DNA of 64,000 nucleotides, from the NCBI GenBank assembly GCA_000149265.1, contig CH003028.1, forward strand, positions 2,094,629-2,158,628, read 5' to 3'. The position numbers and the translations under genes are program-made. The stretch is from Ciona savignyi. Taxonomy: Eukaryota; Chordata; Ascidiacea; Phlebobranchia; Cionidae. The notes beneath the pieces were generated by a model. It saw only the letters and a program-made list of their open reading frames with translations, did not search any database and was not told the DNA's origin. Of this stretch, positions 37,065 through 49,633 are shown piece by piece (position 1 is the stretch's first letter; every line of letters starts with the position of its first letter).

Positions 37065-39298
37065 CAGTTGGATCATCTATATTGAAAGAAATGTTGTCCG
37101 CACTGTATCACTTATCCTTCTACTAGACTGCGGACACGAGGTATCCTAATAAATGAATAATTTTACTTGTGTTGTTATGTCGATTCAGTATACAGCAGGG
37201 ATACCTGGATATACGCGACATTTGGCTATATTCAAGTGTCCATTTGACTAGTAACGCCCTCTAATCGATCAAAGGTAAACGTCAAAAAGTTTTCAGAAAA
37301 ATCCGGTGGCGCCTATACACAGGCGACTAAAAACGCGTTTTACAAACATTCTACCATTATTGTGACATAATAAACACAATTTCGAAGATTAAAGCGCTTG
37401 AATTTGGACAAATATTGTCATTCTATTTGCGCGAATAATGGGCATTGTCTTGTACGAGAACTACTGATTATACAAACAGCAGCGGGCTTACTGGTTTCAT
37501 GATCTAACAATCAAAATTATGTTTACTTTATGGTGATACAACGGTTGAATTGTTATGATTTCTATTGTTAATAGACGATTTCTATGGATAAAGACCAGAC
37601 ACGGACATTGATCAAATAACACGACAATACTTTTTATATTATTTCCATGTTCGAATCGCGTTTAGCGGCTTCTACGCGTTGCTAGGCGACCAAACAACAC
37701 AAAATGCCGCGATCAAATAAAACCAAACAAACGAGTTAATGGAAAATTATGTAATTTCAGTTTTTACCAGTACTAGCTTCAAAAGCACGGATACTGGATA
37801 AACTTCAATTCTGTAAGTTGTCTACATATAGATTGGGACCACCCGGCCCAGCATGAATGATCAGGTAACACAATTATTGTAGTAATATTGGCGAGTTTAT
37901 GATCAGGGGTGACCTGGCTGGTGTAAAAAGTATGTTTTTTATCCCAGGTTTTTGTTCATGCGGGGCTTGGACGTGAAAACGATAATAAAATCGGGTAAAC
38001 ATCGCCATCTAGCGAGCGTTTTTAAAAACTTTCTTTAACAACATTGCGGAAAATATTTTCAAACATTTTCCTCTAATTGGATAGAAATAATAAAACACGA
38101 CACAGAAATAACATTTCGACGTTTAAACCCGTCAGCATAATGTTTTGATACGGCTGGGTCCGTAGATGCGTTGTTTGGGGGTGTGTGGAACTCGCCCGCT
38201 ATTTTGGGGCGGAAGCACTTAGTGTAAATCGTCGCGCTGCCGTCTGTTTTGTGAATGTGAAGTCACAATAGCTGATAAACAGTATTCGAGTCAAGAGAGG
38301 CGTGAAGCAGACGACCTGTCAATCAAATTTGGAAATTTAATATTTCTATGTTTTTGTCACAGGTAATTGAATAGACACGAACACTTAGTCACATGGTTTA
38401 TTATCCGCAAATAATGGGTGGAGTAATCACGCAAAAAAACAGAAATTGGCATCATTTTTGAAAGAGAAGTTTTGAAAAGAACTGCTATATATTTTGATGC
38501 CATAATTTCTCAGTCAGTGTGCAGTTTGGGTACCACACAATTTACGCTGAACAGTTATTACGTATATATCGGATAATCTTGTGCTTATATCAGCAGAATT
38601 CGACGATGCTTTGTCTTTAATTACTTTTTTGAGCACCCGAAAGCGATGCACCCCAAAAGCGCGGTTCAATACTATCAGACAATCGTTTTAAGGGTTTCCG
38701 TATTCGTACGCCGATAATGCTACCAGTAAATTTCATCTAAATCGCTCGGTTTGTTTTGACAAGCCAAACACCTTGTGGCCGCTGCTTAAAACCTGCGCCA
38801 ATCGCGGATCGGGCAAAATAAACAAACCTCCTGGCACCTGGTGATAGCTACAGTTTCTTCTGCTGAGGGGGAATATCCAACCAGCCGTAACCTTCATTCC
38901 TGTGAAGACTGGAGATTTTCGATAACCACTTGTGTCTTAACAATAGGAAACGCGAATTCTTGTTGATTCAGGGGAATTGAAAGACTTTCGCGAATTAAGA
39001 ACAAGTGGAGGAGCCCCTTAAAGCGCTGAAGTCCTCGAAAACACGACTGGAAATATTCCGCGGTTTTCGGGGATAATTTGTGGAGCATCGGGGGTTACAC
39101 GTAACAACGGCCATTCTGTCGCCACATTCCCGAGCCAGTGCCCCGATCCTTGACCTACAGATGAACTCAACCGTGACGAAATCGTGACTTCACACCAAAG
39201 GGAGCGATTAAAGGGGCGGAACGAGGGGAGGAAATAATCTTGATCTTTATGTCAAGTTGAAAGACAGACCGTGCGTTCGGTGACAAATTAGAATTCAT

Positions 39299-39425
39299 CG
39301 TATAGTGTCTCTTTATATGCGCCAATACACTTTTGGTGGTGTCCTTTTATAAGCGTTAGGTCTCTATATACGCGCCAGTACGCTTTGGAAGTGTCTCTTT
39401 ATACGTGACAGTATACTTTTGGTAG
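39299..39425. repeat. Degenerate tandem repeat, three to four units of about 35-40 bp
   Basis: Recurring GTGTCTCTTTATA, CGCCARTACRCTTT and TTTTGGTRG blocks, with units of unequal length. Confidence 0.6.
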
Positions 39426-41740
39426 AGTTTTAAAATCTAGTTCAAATGAAACTATACCTTCCGCGAATCTCTTATAAGGGAGAATCGCAGGGGCAGCGGA
39501 TTTCAAGAAGAATTTGAATAACATTCCCACGTAAGTTCGCTGAGGTTTATCTTCCCGAAATAACAATGCCGATTAGGCAGTATTAATGCACGAATAGTGA
39601 CGTAACAAACACCACGAATGTTTGGTAAACGGATCGCGGTTGTGAACACGCCCGATCTTCTAATTGGCGGTCGGAAGTCGCGAGTGTTCGTGGAATAGTT
39701 TGAGAATATAATCTACAATCAGGCCTCTGTTGTCCTTGAAAAATGCACAATGTCCAGATCTCAACTTAAAAGGCGCAGGTTTTGGACAAAACGCCGTTTG
39801 ATGCGAAATAACGCGTGTACGGCGCTTGAAAGTATACTTATAGGATCAGAGTGAATTTTAGTGCATGCAAACATGAAAGCGAGACTCGCGGTTATTAAGT
39901 GACCTCGAAAAATAAGTTTTTTTGTCGTTTTGGGTGTTTGCGCTCGCGCTTTCTTTCTCAGTTGAGATTGTGAATCTTGGGTCTCAGCCGAATGTTATGA
40001 CGCGATTTGTCGCGGTTTCGCGGGTTGTTTACATGGTGCTAATCTCGTACTGGGCGTCGCCAGGCTCCGTATCTCTTGCGCCATCTTGCGGTTGATAAAA
40101 TCGGCACGAATCGCGTCGCACTCTTGTTGCGGGCGGCAATGGAAACATCGTGAAAACAACGAGAGATTTTTATCAAGTATTCTGCTGGAAGTTCAAAAAG
40201 TTCACCGTCATGCTGAAATATCACTTTCATGGCGTTTTAGGTCGGGCCTAATAGCAGAATGGGGGAATAGAAGGGTTAATGTTGGATTTTTATATAATTC
40301 TTTGCAAGAAGTGTGAATAGACAGGCATATGACGTTTAAATGACGTACTTTGAATGTTACCTGATACCGACTTTACATACTCTTTTTTAAGTAGGTGGTC
40401 GCCATAAGGACCGTGAAATTACAAAATCGCAAATTTGTGAAACGACAGTTTTTTTAAAAGGAAATAACAACATTTTTTCACAACTGCAGTAGTCGTAACA
40501 AATAAATCGCGAAAAACGCGTTTGGCTTCGATCGGCCGATTGTTTTGATAGGTAATAGTTCGTTTGTTATCAGCTGCCTTCATCGGCAAATCGTCTATGT
40601 AATCGCTGTCTGTTTGACCTTGGGAAATTGAGCGTGAGTCGGCGGCTTATCGCTGCACCGATCACCGCAGATTAATCTGGGATTGCCGAACATGCTCATT
40701 ATAGTAATAGCCCTATTCTGCTAATCTGCTGTCGGGGCGTAGTCTTAAACAACCCGCTGCCACAATTACCAGGAAATCGTGACCGTCACTTCGTGGAAAA
40801 CACATCTTTCAAATATTTCAAGTTAAAAACAATTCCGACTTTTTAGGAATTGTTCGTTCGCCTTTTTTGGTGACGCTAAGCGTGATTGATGGGAATTCAC
40901 AAGTTAACATTTTTGCGAAGAGTCTTATTTTCTCGCATCTTTGATTTAAAATTAATATCTTGGAATTTTTTACGGACAAGTAAGTTTTGTCCGAGTAATG
41001 TTTCCATAAACAAAACACGACAAGGGTTCAGTTTAACTTTGTTCTCTGAAATGATTTTCCTACACATCATGGCCCTACATTTTCAGGGTTTCTTGGAATT
41101 CTTTGAATGGTTTTCAAATGGACTTTCGTTTTTGTTTTGAGCAAAATTATCAAAGAGCAACGAACGAAAACAAAATTTTACAACATTTTTTTTTCATGAA
41201 CATTAACATCTTAGATCTCAGAAACGTTTGAGTCAAATTTGACTTTAATTTGTTGTTTTTAAATTTAGTCGGTTTTATAACTCTGTATCGTTAAGCGGAC
41301 GAATACATAAACATCAATCAAAGGTTTGTGAATAAATCTATCTGGGAGTGGCATCGGGAAAACTGTACGGAACACTTTTGTTCCAGCATAAAAGCGAGGT
41401 TCGTAGGTTACGTCACATACCTTTACCAACTAGCGTCGCAACCGCGTAATTTGCTTACATTAAAACACCTGTTTTCGTGGATTACATCCGGATTTTCGAG
41501 TTTCATTAAAATTCAACAACTTAATACGGATGAGCTCTCGGTCGGGCGTACAGACAACAACACGCTCGACCGGGTCACTAGCGATTCTCGAACGCTTAAG
41601 CTGAGCTTATCCGAGGATTAAGCGCTTTGCACTTTAGCCTTTTTTAAGCCCCGCCCTGAAAGTCTTACCTCCACAACTGCGCCAGGTTGTTTGAAGTACC
41701 TATGCCAATAAATCATGCTATTTGAACTGTTTTCTTATTT

Positions 41741-41855
41741 TTACTGGTCCAAGTTTCGAACCCATTTTATCCTCGCCGCTAAGATCATTTTCGCTTCTTA
41801 TTCAGAAATCGGTATACGAATCGGTCGTGTTATCAATTCCTCCGAACGACCGTTC
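41741..41855 (-). repeat. SINE-B copy
   Basis: Minus strand; the GGGTTCGAAACTTGGACC B-box side is well preserved. The A-box side (AACACGACCGATTCG) is recognisable but diverged. Confidence 0.55.
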
Positions 41856-42678
41856 ATTTGAACTAGTTTCGTACTGCGTTACTCTCCGCTTCATGCAAGT
41901 TTTATATTATGCAATCTGTTGCAGTCCCCATTCTCCCGACTACCGCACTATAAGGCCAAAATCTTCGGGGAGAAATATAATTAAAACGGGCGGTTTTCGA
42001 TCACCGCGACAATTGCTTTAATCAGTAAACAGTGTTGCAATTTTGCCGGGCTAATTGAGAACCAGTAATCACTGGCTTCATTACCCAACAAGCTAGCTAT
42101 TGAACAACACCTGGTTAAAAGTTAATAACGTCGTTTAGATGACAACCGCCCAGGTAACAATATATTTGCGGAAACAAGTTTTTACTGCTATATATTATTT
42201 AAATAAAAACTACTGTATGGATATCTAGATATGAATATATTGTGTGATATGTGTCGTCGACGTTAAAACTGTCCGTAAGATTTTAGTATATTTGGTCTTT
42301 ACATAACCACCTATATGGGTGCAGTGTTATTGGGTTCTTGTTTTACAACTCTCCGTGTAGTAGTTCTGAAACTATTAGTTCAAGTTCTGTCGAAATTTGA
42401 TAAAGCCTTGTTTTATTTTTATCATTATGATAGTCCGCTGGAGTAATTTTTATCATTGTGGTAGGGCGCTGGAGTATTGGGCCTTTTATGGCCTAAATTC
42501 CTGATCCTGGTGGCTACCGTGGACCCGCCCATACCAATGTAATGTAATTGTGGTAGTCCAGATCCAAAGAGTTTTATTTCAAGTTCTGTAATATAATTGA
42601 TGTCAGGATTGCAACAGCAACATCGTTAAAATGTGCTCTAAATATATATTTTTTTTAAATTTTTTTTTAATTTTTTTT

Positions 42679-42782
42679 TACCGAGCCAAGTTTCGAACCA
42701 ATGATGGGCTCGCACCATGACCGTTTTTTTGTATAAGAGTAGGTAAATGTATCGGTCGCGTTAACCATTAGGCCGTACAACT
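42679..42782 (-). repeat. SINE-B copy, well preserved
   Basis: On the minus strand: GGCCTAATGGTTAACGCGAC (A-box-like), a spacer of about 50 bases, GCGAGCCCATCATTGG, then TTCGAAACTTGGCTCGG (B-box-like), followed by poly-A. It looks like a tRNA-derived unit with a long insert between the promoter boxes, and it is a good reference copy for the family. Confidence 0.75.
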
Positions 42783-43339
42783 CTAAATAATTGCGGTAAG
42801 TGTGTGGCTTTTAAATGGCGTTAAGCATCTCCTAGCTAATGTCAAATTCAATTGTGTAAACGTATTAGCGGAATGGAGAGCGATCTTGTTAAAAATATGC
42901 AAAACGGTTCAGTTGCAGCATTCACTTTACATTAAGCAAATTACCTGCAAACGTTTCTGATTTTTTCGTTTAATTTTAGAAAAAATGCCATTATTGTTTA
43001 GTGTATTTTGGTGTACTTTTTTAATTAAGGATGAAAAGAGTATAGGGAATAATGTATTTTATATTAAAGCTGTTTTTTTCTGGTTAAAATATTCAGTTAT
43101 TGAAGATTTTTTATGAGTTTCCTAATCAGTTATTAAAAAGAATATTAACTATTATTGCTGCTACTGGTTTGTGTAAAAATACAAAAAACATCTGTCACAC
43201 ATTCCGCTGTTCAAAAATACGAACTACCACATTGCATTGTTCAGTAATTGCTATTTTCGTGGTTTTAGAATATAATCATGTATGTTGTTAATATCAAGAA
43301 AAGGCACCAAGTTGGTTGCAATTTGCCGTATGTCAAATT

Positions 43340-43430
43340 CTAGTTTCGAACCCAAAATAAACTCTCCATTAAGAACGTGAGAAATTGGTAAAAGTCGGTC
43401 GTGTGAATCTTTCGGTCACACAACGGTTCG
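43340..43430 (-). repeat. SINE-B copy
   Basis: Minus strand; ends in GGGTTCGAAACTAGAATT, with GTGTGACCGAAAGATTCAC at the head. Diverged. Confidence 0.55.
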
Positions 43431-43569
43431 CAATAATGAAACAAAAACACTAAGCGAATATTAAAGCAAATTTTGATTGGTTCAGTTGTTTAGTTACAAA
43501 TATTTGAAACAAAGGTTTTCAGTAAATGTTATATACCCAATAATTTAGCGTAAGTGTTGGGTAGAAACT

Positions 43570-43815
43570 GGCTACTGGCTATAGTCTTTTACACTCTTCG
43601 GTAAGGCACGCATTTGAGGTCGCCTGAACCCAGTGGATTAATTCTTTAAACTAAAACAATAAAACGGTTTAATCATAAACAACACACTACACAGTAGTAA
43701 TCTGATGGTGGGCATTCAAAAATCTTAATCTGACGATTTCCCGTGTGATAACGCCCCTGCATGTTCCCATCCACGGAGATAAACATGGAAATCCTAAACA
43801 CCCCATTTCGGTTTG
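43570..43815 (+). repeat. SINE-A copy, head missing
   Basis: Matches the SINE-A body: GCCTGAACCCAGTGGATTAA, TCTGACGATTTCCCGTGTG and GGAGATAAACATGGAAATCC. The middle is disordered and the tRNA-like head is gone. Confidence 0.65.
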
Positions 43816-45139
43816 ACAGCAGAATTTCGGGAATGCTATTAAGCCCTTTGTTACATAACGTAGGAGAATGTATCTTGTTTTTATTAAAAGTTATCGCAGA
43901 CTGTATAATCAAGGACATGACCTAAAGCATGCTAGGGTTGGGGTTCAGCAAACCGGACGAAGGTCGCAAGCAATCTTAAGTGACGGCTTGTTTACAGGAT
44001 TTAGATAGAAGTGGTGATAAGTTTGTGACGTCATAAGAGACTTTGTGAGAAAACAAGTGCCACGCGCCGCGGCTGTGTCACGGTTCAATTATTTTTAAGA
44101 TCACGGCGCGTGTTTATTATGATATCGAATTTATGTTTTTCTTGCAAAAAAAGTTTGAAAACCATTTAAAAACTTGGCTTATATAATATTTGTATTAAGG
44201 CAACATGTTAAACGCCCCTGCAAATGACGTAACTATATTCAAGCATGACGTCACTAAATTTAGGAAAACCATTAATCGTGATGTTCCCAAACAAAAATTG
44301 TGTTGTAAATGGCTATATCTGCTGTCTAAAATATAATGATTATTTGCCCGCGCGCTGAACGTTAAATTACGGTTGGCCTTATTCAAATAGAAAAAAATAA
44401 TTATTCAACTTTTCTTAGATGCTCCTTCATGAGGTGTAAAAGTGTACATACTTGTAAAAAAAGCGTTCTTTAGAAAGCAGCCTTGGATTTTATAAAGTCA
44501 CGAAGAACAACCGCGCGAAAACATTTCGAAAATCCAGCGAAACCACAGTTTAACGCTAAAATATTACCAAGTAGACGGTTGGTCCCTAGACAAGCCTTTA
44601 TGACATCAACAAGAGATATGACATGTTGGTGGCTGGTACCAGTTAACACCGGCCCGATCGGGTTAGAGATAAGTTCATCACTGTGTTTAGGCTTTTGTCC
44701 TATCTGCATGTTAGATCAATGTCGAACGGTACGACAAATCGATAAAGAAGTCGACAGTACAGACTGTTTACAAGACTAAATTTGTTGGCGGTAATTTATA
44801 TGGTGCTTAAAATAAACCCAGTTCTGTTTTTGCCGAAAACGCTTTTTGCCGATAAATCATCATTAGGGATTGAACTCGGATTGAATCGTGTTCGTTTCCA
44901 TCTTGATCTACGCGCACGCGAGGGAAAGATTTGAGTCTATAATGTGTTTTTAACGATTTTAATGCGAATTATATCATTATCATTTAACTAAAAGCAAATG
45001 GTAAATGATTTTTAAAAATTTCACGGAAAAAATCTCACTTTTATATCAGTAGTAGTTAGAAAGTTTAATAATTAAATTAAAAGCAACTTTAAAATTTAGA
45101 AAGTGTCACCTTATTTATAGACAACGTGTCACCGCCACA

Positions 45140-45363
45140 GGTTGTACTGACCAGCTTTACTCTTGTTCTTGGACAAGGCACTTAACGGACATTGCCTGAA
45201 CATAGCGGATAAGTGGGTCCTACCGAATTGAAGAAACGTGCATATCATACACAACACACTACAATGGCTCCGGTAACCCGACGGTGGGCACGAGGTGATC
45301 TGACGATTTCTCGTGTGTTAACCCCCTTGATTTCCCATTAACGTGGATAAACATGAATATCCC
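45140..45363 (+). repeat. SINE-A copy, 5'-truncated
   Basis: It has GGACAAGGCACTTAACGGAC, GCTCCGGTAACCCGACGGTG and GTGGATAAACATGAATATCC, in the same order as the full copy at 51.8 kb. The tail is reduced to a single TCC unit. Confidence 0.8.
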
Positions 45364-46082
45364 ATTCTATACTAGTTTAATTTGATACACCCCGCATTAA
45401 CTGTAAAAGTTTTGTTTTGAAAACGTGCACAGGAAGTTGTTAAATCCCTTCTGCTAACTGCTGGCCAACGCAATCTGCTCTTGGTGCTCAGCACAATCTG
45501 AACTGGTATCCACTTTTAACACGCAGAGGAAATGAAAGGCCGCATACTGCTTATCGCATGCGGAAACATTTGACAGCTGGTTAACCGATATCTAAACTGA
45601 CATGAAACGGACACGGAATTCACCAGATATTTGAGATTTCTGTCCGGATACGATGAACAAACACACCGGTAAGAGGGTCAAAAACAAATTATGACTGTGT
45701 CATAATAACTTGACATGTGCATTAAAATACAAAGTAAAAAACAAGATATTAGACCTCCATTTTTACCAATTTTTTAATAACCCAACGTACAATACGACAC
45801 TAAGCAACTTGGCTAAGAGCTCAAAATCAATGCTTAATGATGGATTAATTTTTAAACAACATTCAAAACGGTTAGGCGAACTTTAAGGACTTAGGATATT
45901 GTAACTTGGACTAATGTTGGTTTTAAGTCAGAAAGTGTATTCTGGTCTTTGTGATTGAAATTTATTAACCCAATTATTGTAGTTTGTTTATTTGACGCTA
46001 AACAAGTACCAGCAACAAACATTCACTACAATCCAATCCTTAAACTATCTTTTCACTGTGGGTATAATGTTATCTTGATCCG

Positions 46083-46190
46083 ACCGGTTAGCTTGGTGGG
46101 TTAGTGCGTCGCCTTTCAGCCAAATGGTTGCTGGTTCGAAAATGGTCGCTAGCTAATCGATCACCACTTCACGGGTACGACACTTTCAGC
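46083..46190 (+). repeat. SINE-A head fragment (tRNA-like)
   Basis: GGTTAGCTTGGTGGGTTAGT followed by GGTTGCTGGTTCGAA: the A- and B-box-like halves of the tRNA-derived head, then GGTCGCTAGCTAATCG. The body breaks off soon after. Confidence 0.7.
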
Positions 46191-46435
46191 ATATGTGTCA
46201 ACCACGCAATGGAAATTCCGTGTTCGCCACAAAAATATATTATTCTTTTTACGTCATTAAACCTATTCGTATCTATAGCATATAGAGATTGATCATGGCT
46301 TTTGCCATTATAATACTTAGTTTTATGTGACAAGCAAGACAAATGGAAGATGATTTTACCGTCTCTAGGCCCTTAAGTGTCGAATTGTAATAGGGTGAAA
46401 TGATTTTATTGAAATTACTGTATATGTAATTAATT

Positions 46436-46529
46436 TTGTTATATTTTGGTCTTAAGCTATTGTTACTTTAAATGGTAATTGTTCAATTGAAGTAACAAAT
46501 AACAATAGCTTAAGACCCAAATATAACAA
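46436..46529. repeat. Long near-perfect inverted repeat (hairpin), about 94 bp
   Basis: The left arm holds TTGTTATATTTTGGTCTTAA then GCTATTGTTACTT; the right arm is its complement with one mismatch and a few extra bases. The loop is about 20 bases and centred near 46480. It could be a very short foldback MITE or a hairpin-forming RNA locus. It contains no coding sequence. Confidence 0.85.
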
Positions 46530-47099
46530 ATGTTATTTTCAACGGCTAAAGGTAGAAGATTAAAAAAGAAGCATAGGTGCTTGTGTGATCGGTATATACG
46601 AGATAGACTTATTTGCACAATTTAACTCATAAAAGAACGTGTTTTAAAACCAGCCTTATTAATGTTGTTTTGTTTTACCATCGTTTTCTAGCTTTATCAT
46701 TTTTTAGCTTTATAATAAGGAAAAAATAATAAAGTCACGGTTGGATATTTGACGTGATAGCAAAGACTGTGTTTGTTACGAATAAAGTCTTGCATGTTAC
46801 AGCCTGCTGTTTTTCCTGTAGTTTTTACTCAAAAACAAGAAAAGTCCATTCAGGATCAATTGTGTGCGACAAATATTGATGTTCGATTAACCTTATCTTT
46901 TTAATTGTAGGGTGTGGTGGTCTTTTTATCTGATAACCTCAATGATAAACTGCGGCGTGACGTCACGTCTAATCAGCAAATGCAGCATCTACAAGTTATA
47001 AATGAAAGTGGAACTTGCTTTTGTGGAAGAATGTCTTGTTGTTTTGGACTTTGGACCAACACAGTAAAAAGTTAGACAACGAAGGCGCCACCCTGCGAC

Positions 47100-47207
47100 A
47101 AATACTTTGTAACGGGCTACGTTTAGAACAACTAGTAGTCTCGTCACTAAGACAGTGTTTATAGGGAATTGGTATATGATTTGGTTGCATTAACCAATTG
47201 GCCACTC
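47100..47207 (-). repeat. SINE-B copy
   Basis: Minus strand; GTGGCCAATTGGTTAATGC at the head and a diverged B-box side (GTTCTAAACGTAGCCC). Confidence 0.55.
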
Positions 47208-47473
47208 GAACGAATACTAATAAAATAATAATAATAAGCCCTGTCTATACTTCACTTCTTACAAAAGCGGACATCAACATAGTACGGATTCTGCCCGAAA
47301 GTGGCAGCATCTTCCACATTGCAAGTAAAGATCCAAGAGAACGAACTCGGAGTTAAACGCACCTTTTTTAATCTCTTGCAAAGTCACCAAGATACATGTA
47401 TATATGTGACATGGAATTTAAAAGGCTTGTGGTGATCAAACACTTGAATTTTTTCCGACAGATTAGTCTAGTG

Positions 47474-47570
47474 CAGTGGTTCTCGATCTTTTTGACCCCG
47501 TGACCAACTAAGAAACGAACAGGTGCACTTTGCACGGGGAGTTAAAACAATATGCTAAATACACAATTTG
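47474..47570. mobile_element. Possible one-ended hAT (Charlie-like) relic
   Basis: CAGTGGTTCTCGATCTTTTT followed by GACCCCGTGACC resembles the terminal repeat of Charlie-type hAT elements. No matching opposite end was found within the next kilobase, so this is either a truncated end or chance similarity. Confidence 0.35.
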
Positions 47571-47742
47571 GGAAAATTAAAAGTTAAATAATTTCATTAA
47601 CGCTTTTTCCACATAACGAAATTACTGTTTCTTGAGCGCTCTTGCTCTTTGGAAGTTAATGAAGAACTAGCGTTACAATGGAAAAGAACAAAATTATGGA
47701 CATCCCACACGTTTATAATTGTATTACACGTTTATAATTGTA

Positions 47743-47944
47743 TTGTTGCAGGTACGAAACTGGGGATAGCTTGTGGGTTGTGTTTTTAAGCAAGGCAATT
47801 AATCGGATTGCCTAAATCCAGTGGATTAATGGGTTGTACTTAGTACATTGGACAAGTTCGCGACTGGTTTCGATTCAATCTAGCAAATGCCCGTGTGTCA
47901 ACCCCCTTGGGTTTTCTCATTCATGGGAATAAACACGAATAACC
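47743..47944 (+). repeat. SINE-A copy
   Basis: TTGCAGGTACGAAACTGG at the start, AATCCAGTGGATTAATGGG in the body, and CATTCATGGGAATAAACACG at the end, in SINE-A order with much divergence. Confidence 0.7.
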
Positions 47945-48248
47945 TGAGAAATAACGCCATTGTACTCTGATCGGCTACCATCGATATAGTGTTCAAAGTA
48001 GTGAAAACAAATAAAACCGTGTCTTTTCTGCACAAAAATTTACATGGGACTGAAAAGAATCTTTGTTGTGATAGTAAAAGCTTGAAATGATTTTGGCGAA
48101 TTGTTAAACATTTTCCCAAACACCGAACCTCCTAAAGGTTACGCAGACAGAAAACATTGAAATCTATACTTATATGAAGAATAGGGAGTACAAAAAAATA
48201 TATTATAAAAAATGTAACAAAAACTTCACAGTGGATAACAACATGGCT

Positions 48249-49119
48249 TCACAAGCGTGTTTTGTGACCTGTTTTGCCATCAACAATAGCTTCGTCCCAC
48301 GGACCGTATATATTATCTTTATGTGGCTGCATATAGTGGATTAGTATCGCTGGGAATATCAGTGTAACCGAAACGCAGCTTAAAAAGTAAAACGTCGCTG
48401 CAACCACGCTAATTCTCGCCATCGAGCAAAACACAACAATTGACACTAGCAAGTGTTAGCGCTCTCAAGTGTCCAGGACGACGGGAGGAGAGAGTCCGCC
48501 GGAGGATGGGCCAAAGTCCGAAGAGCTGCAAGGCCAGTACTACGGTCGTGAACGTCTGCAGCGTATTTTCGAGTCGCGAAGCGAGGCAAACGGCCATGAA
48601 AACAGAAGCGTTAAACGCAACCGACCGCGATAACAGAAGATTTTCCGAACCGTAGTCGTTAAATACAAGATGCCCGATCGTCATAAATAGCGTCATCGCG
48701 TATAACGTGTCGCTGCTTATTGTGTGCGTCAACGTACGTAATACAGGTGACAGAAAACGGGTGAAGCACAATAACATTGTCCCGGTTTTTACGTCGTAAG
48801 CAACCTGTCGGATTGACTGTGATGTCATAACCGAGTTCGTGACGTAACCAGCTATTGAAACAAATAGAGAAGTCGTCAGTATTATTTTGGGGGATGCACC
48901 TTCTGATATAAACCACCAAAGTAAAAAGAAGACGGCCACCGCTGTAAACTTTTGGGTCAAAACAACTGAAGATTTTACAAGAGAAAGGAAGTCATACTCC
49001 CGACAAAATCGATTTTTCTCCATCTCACTTAAGAAAGATTCATCGACATAATTGTCGGGCACACCTTGGTCTTCGTACAGCACTTTCCGCCATTTTCGCT
49101 CCCCTTTTTCAACCATCAT
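48249..49119 (-). CDS. PIGC: PIG-C, subunit of the GPI N-acetylglucosaminyltransferase, with one apparent frameshift
   Basis: Multi-pass ER membrane subunit of the complex that moves GlcNAc from UDP-GlcNAc to phosphatidylinositol, the first step of GPI-anchor synthesis. The N-terminus KWRKVLYEDQ, PDNYVD and FL matches human PIGC (KWQKVLYE..PDNYVD), as do SSDTLYAMTLFMTIGHLVF, VCLASRL and the C-terminal NIYGPWDEA. The gene is single-exon, as is the coding region of human PIGC. Reading in the first frame runs on to 48409, but similarity jumps to another frame near 48450. A single extra base there restores the family sequence through to a natural stop at 48249-48251. Corrected length is about 289 residues against 297 in human. 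The rest is uninterrupted, so an assembly error or one recent mutation is likelier than an old pseudogene. FCF1 lies about 1.6 kb upstream on the same strand. Confidence 0.93.
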
Positions 49120-49202
49120 AGCTTGGAAGCCTGGTGAATGATCATTAAAACTTATTTATAGGTTAGTTTTTAAATGTAATTTAGGATAGAAAGTCCGACA
49201 GA

Positions 49203-49425
49203 CTAGTCAAGTGTTTAAGTGTCGCCTTACAGCCGAAGGATTGCAGATATGAAACTGGTCGCTAGCTACATAGTTGTGTCCTTGGGTAAGCACTTTACGG
49301 ATATTAATGGGTTCTACAAAATTATAGGAGCGTCTCAATCATACAGAACACACTGCAATAGCTCCGGTAACCCAACGGTGGGTGCGAGGTGATCTGACGT
49401 TTGCCTGTGTGTTAACTCACAAAAA
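49203..49425 (+). repeat. SINE-A copy
   Basis: AAGTGTCGCCTTACAGCCGA at the head, GAAACTGGTCGCTAGCTA, then GCTCCGGTAACCCAACGG and GATCTGACG in order. The tail is lost. Confidence 0.8.
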
Positions 49426-49633
49426 AAAGCCAAATAGCTTTGTGGGTAAATGTATTCGGCTAAAAGGAAATAATAAAAAAATTGCTTATATTTTTCGCTA
49501 ACCCGACTGTGAGCATAAAGTAATCTGACAATTTCTTACAATTTTACAACAACTGTTGTTGTTCCACCCACAGTATTAATCTATTTAGTCAAGCATTTGT
49601 TTTTAGTGAAGGGACCTGACCCAAAAAAATACA

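Larger units (their letters stand above)
31464..42678. other. Long intergenic stretch, largely featureless
   Basis: No gene was recognised in over 11 kb. Contents: SINE-B copies at 34.1, 37.0 and 41.8 kb, a short degenerate tandem repeat at 39.3 kb, a GC-rich CpG-containing patch at 34.55-34.95 kb, and many TGACGT words, including a pair 46 bases apart at 35466 and 35512. Open frames such as 33545-33850, 35197-35508 and 41328-41621 are isolated and resemble no known protein. Confidence 0.45.
42783..48248. other. Repeat-rich intergenic stretch
   Basis: It contains SINE-A copies or fragments at 43.6, 45.2, 46.1 and 47.8 kb, SINE-B copies at 43.4 and 47.1 kb, a long hairpin at 46.44 kb and a possible hAT end at 47.47 kb. 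No gene was recognised. The overlapping open frames at 44470-44779 on both strands match nothing known. Confidence 0.5.

Noticed and set aside
44470-44779. Overlapping 79- and 98-codon frames on both strands
   Set aside because: Neither resembles a known protein and both lack splice or start context; each could be the other's shadow.
46083-46160. tRNA-like sequences with A- and B-box motifs
   Set aside because: They lack a complete cloverleaf and continue into SINE-A bodies or SINE-B spacers, so they are SINE heads and not tRNA genes. The same holds for the B-box match near 29780.
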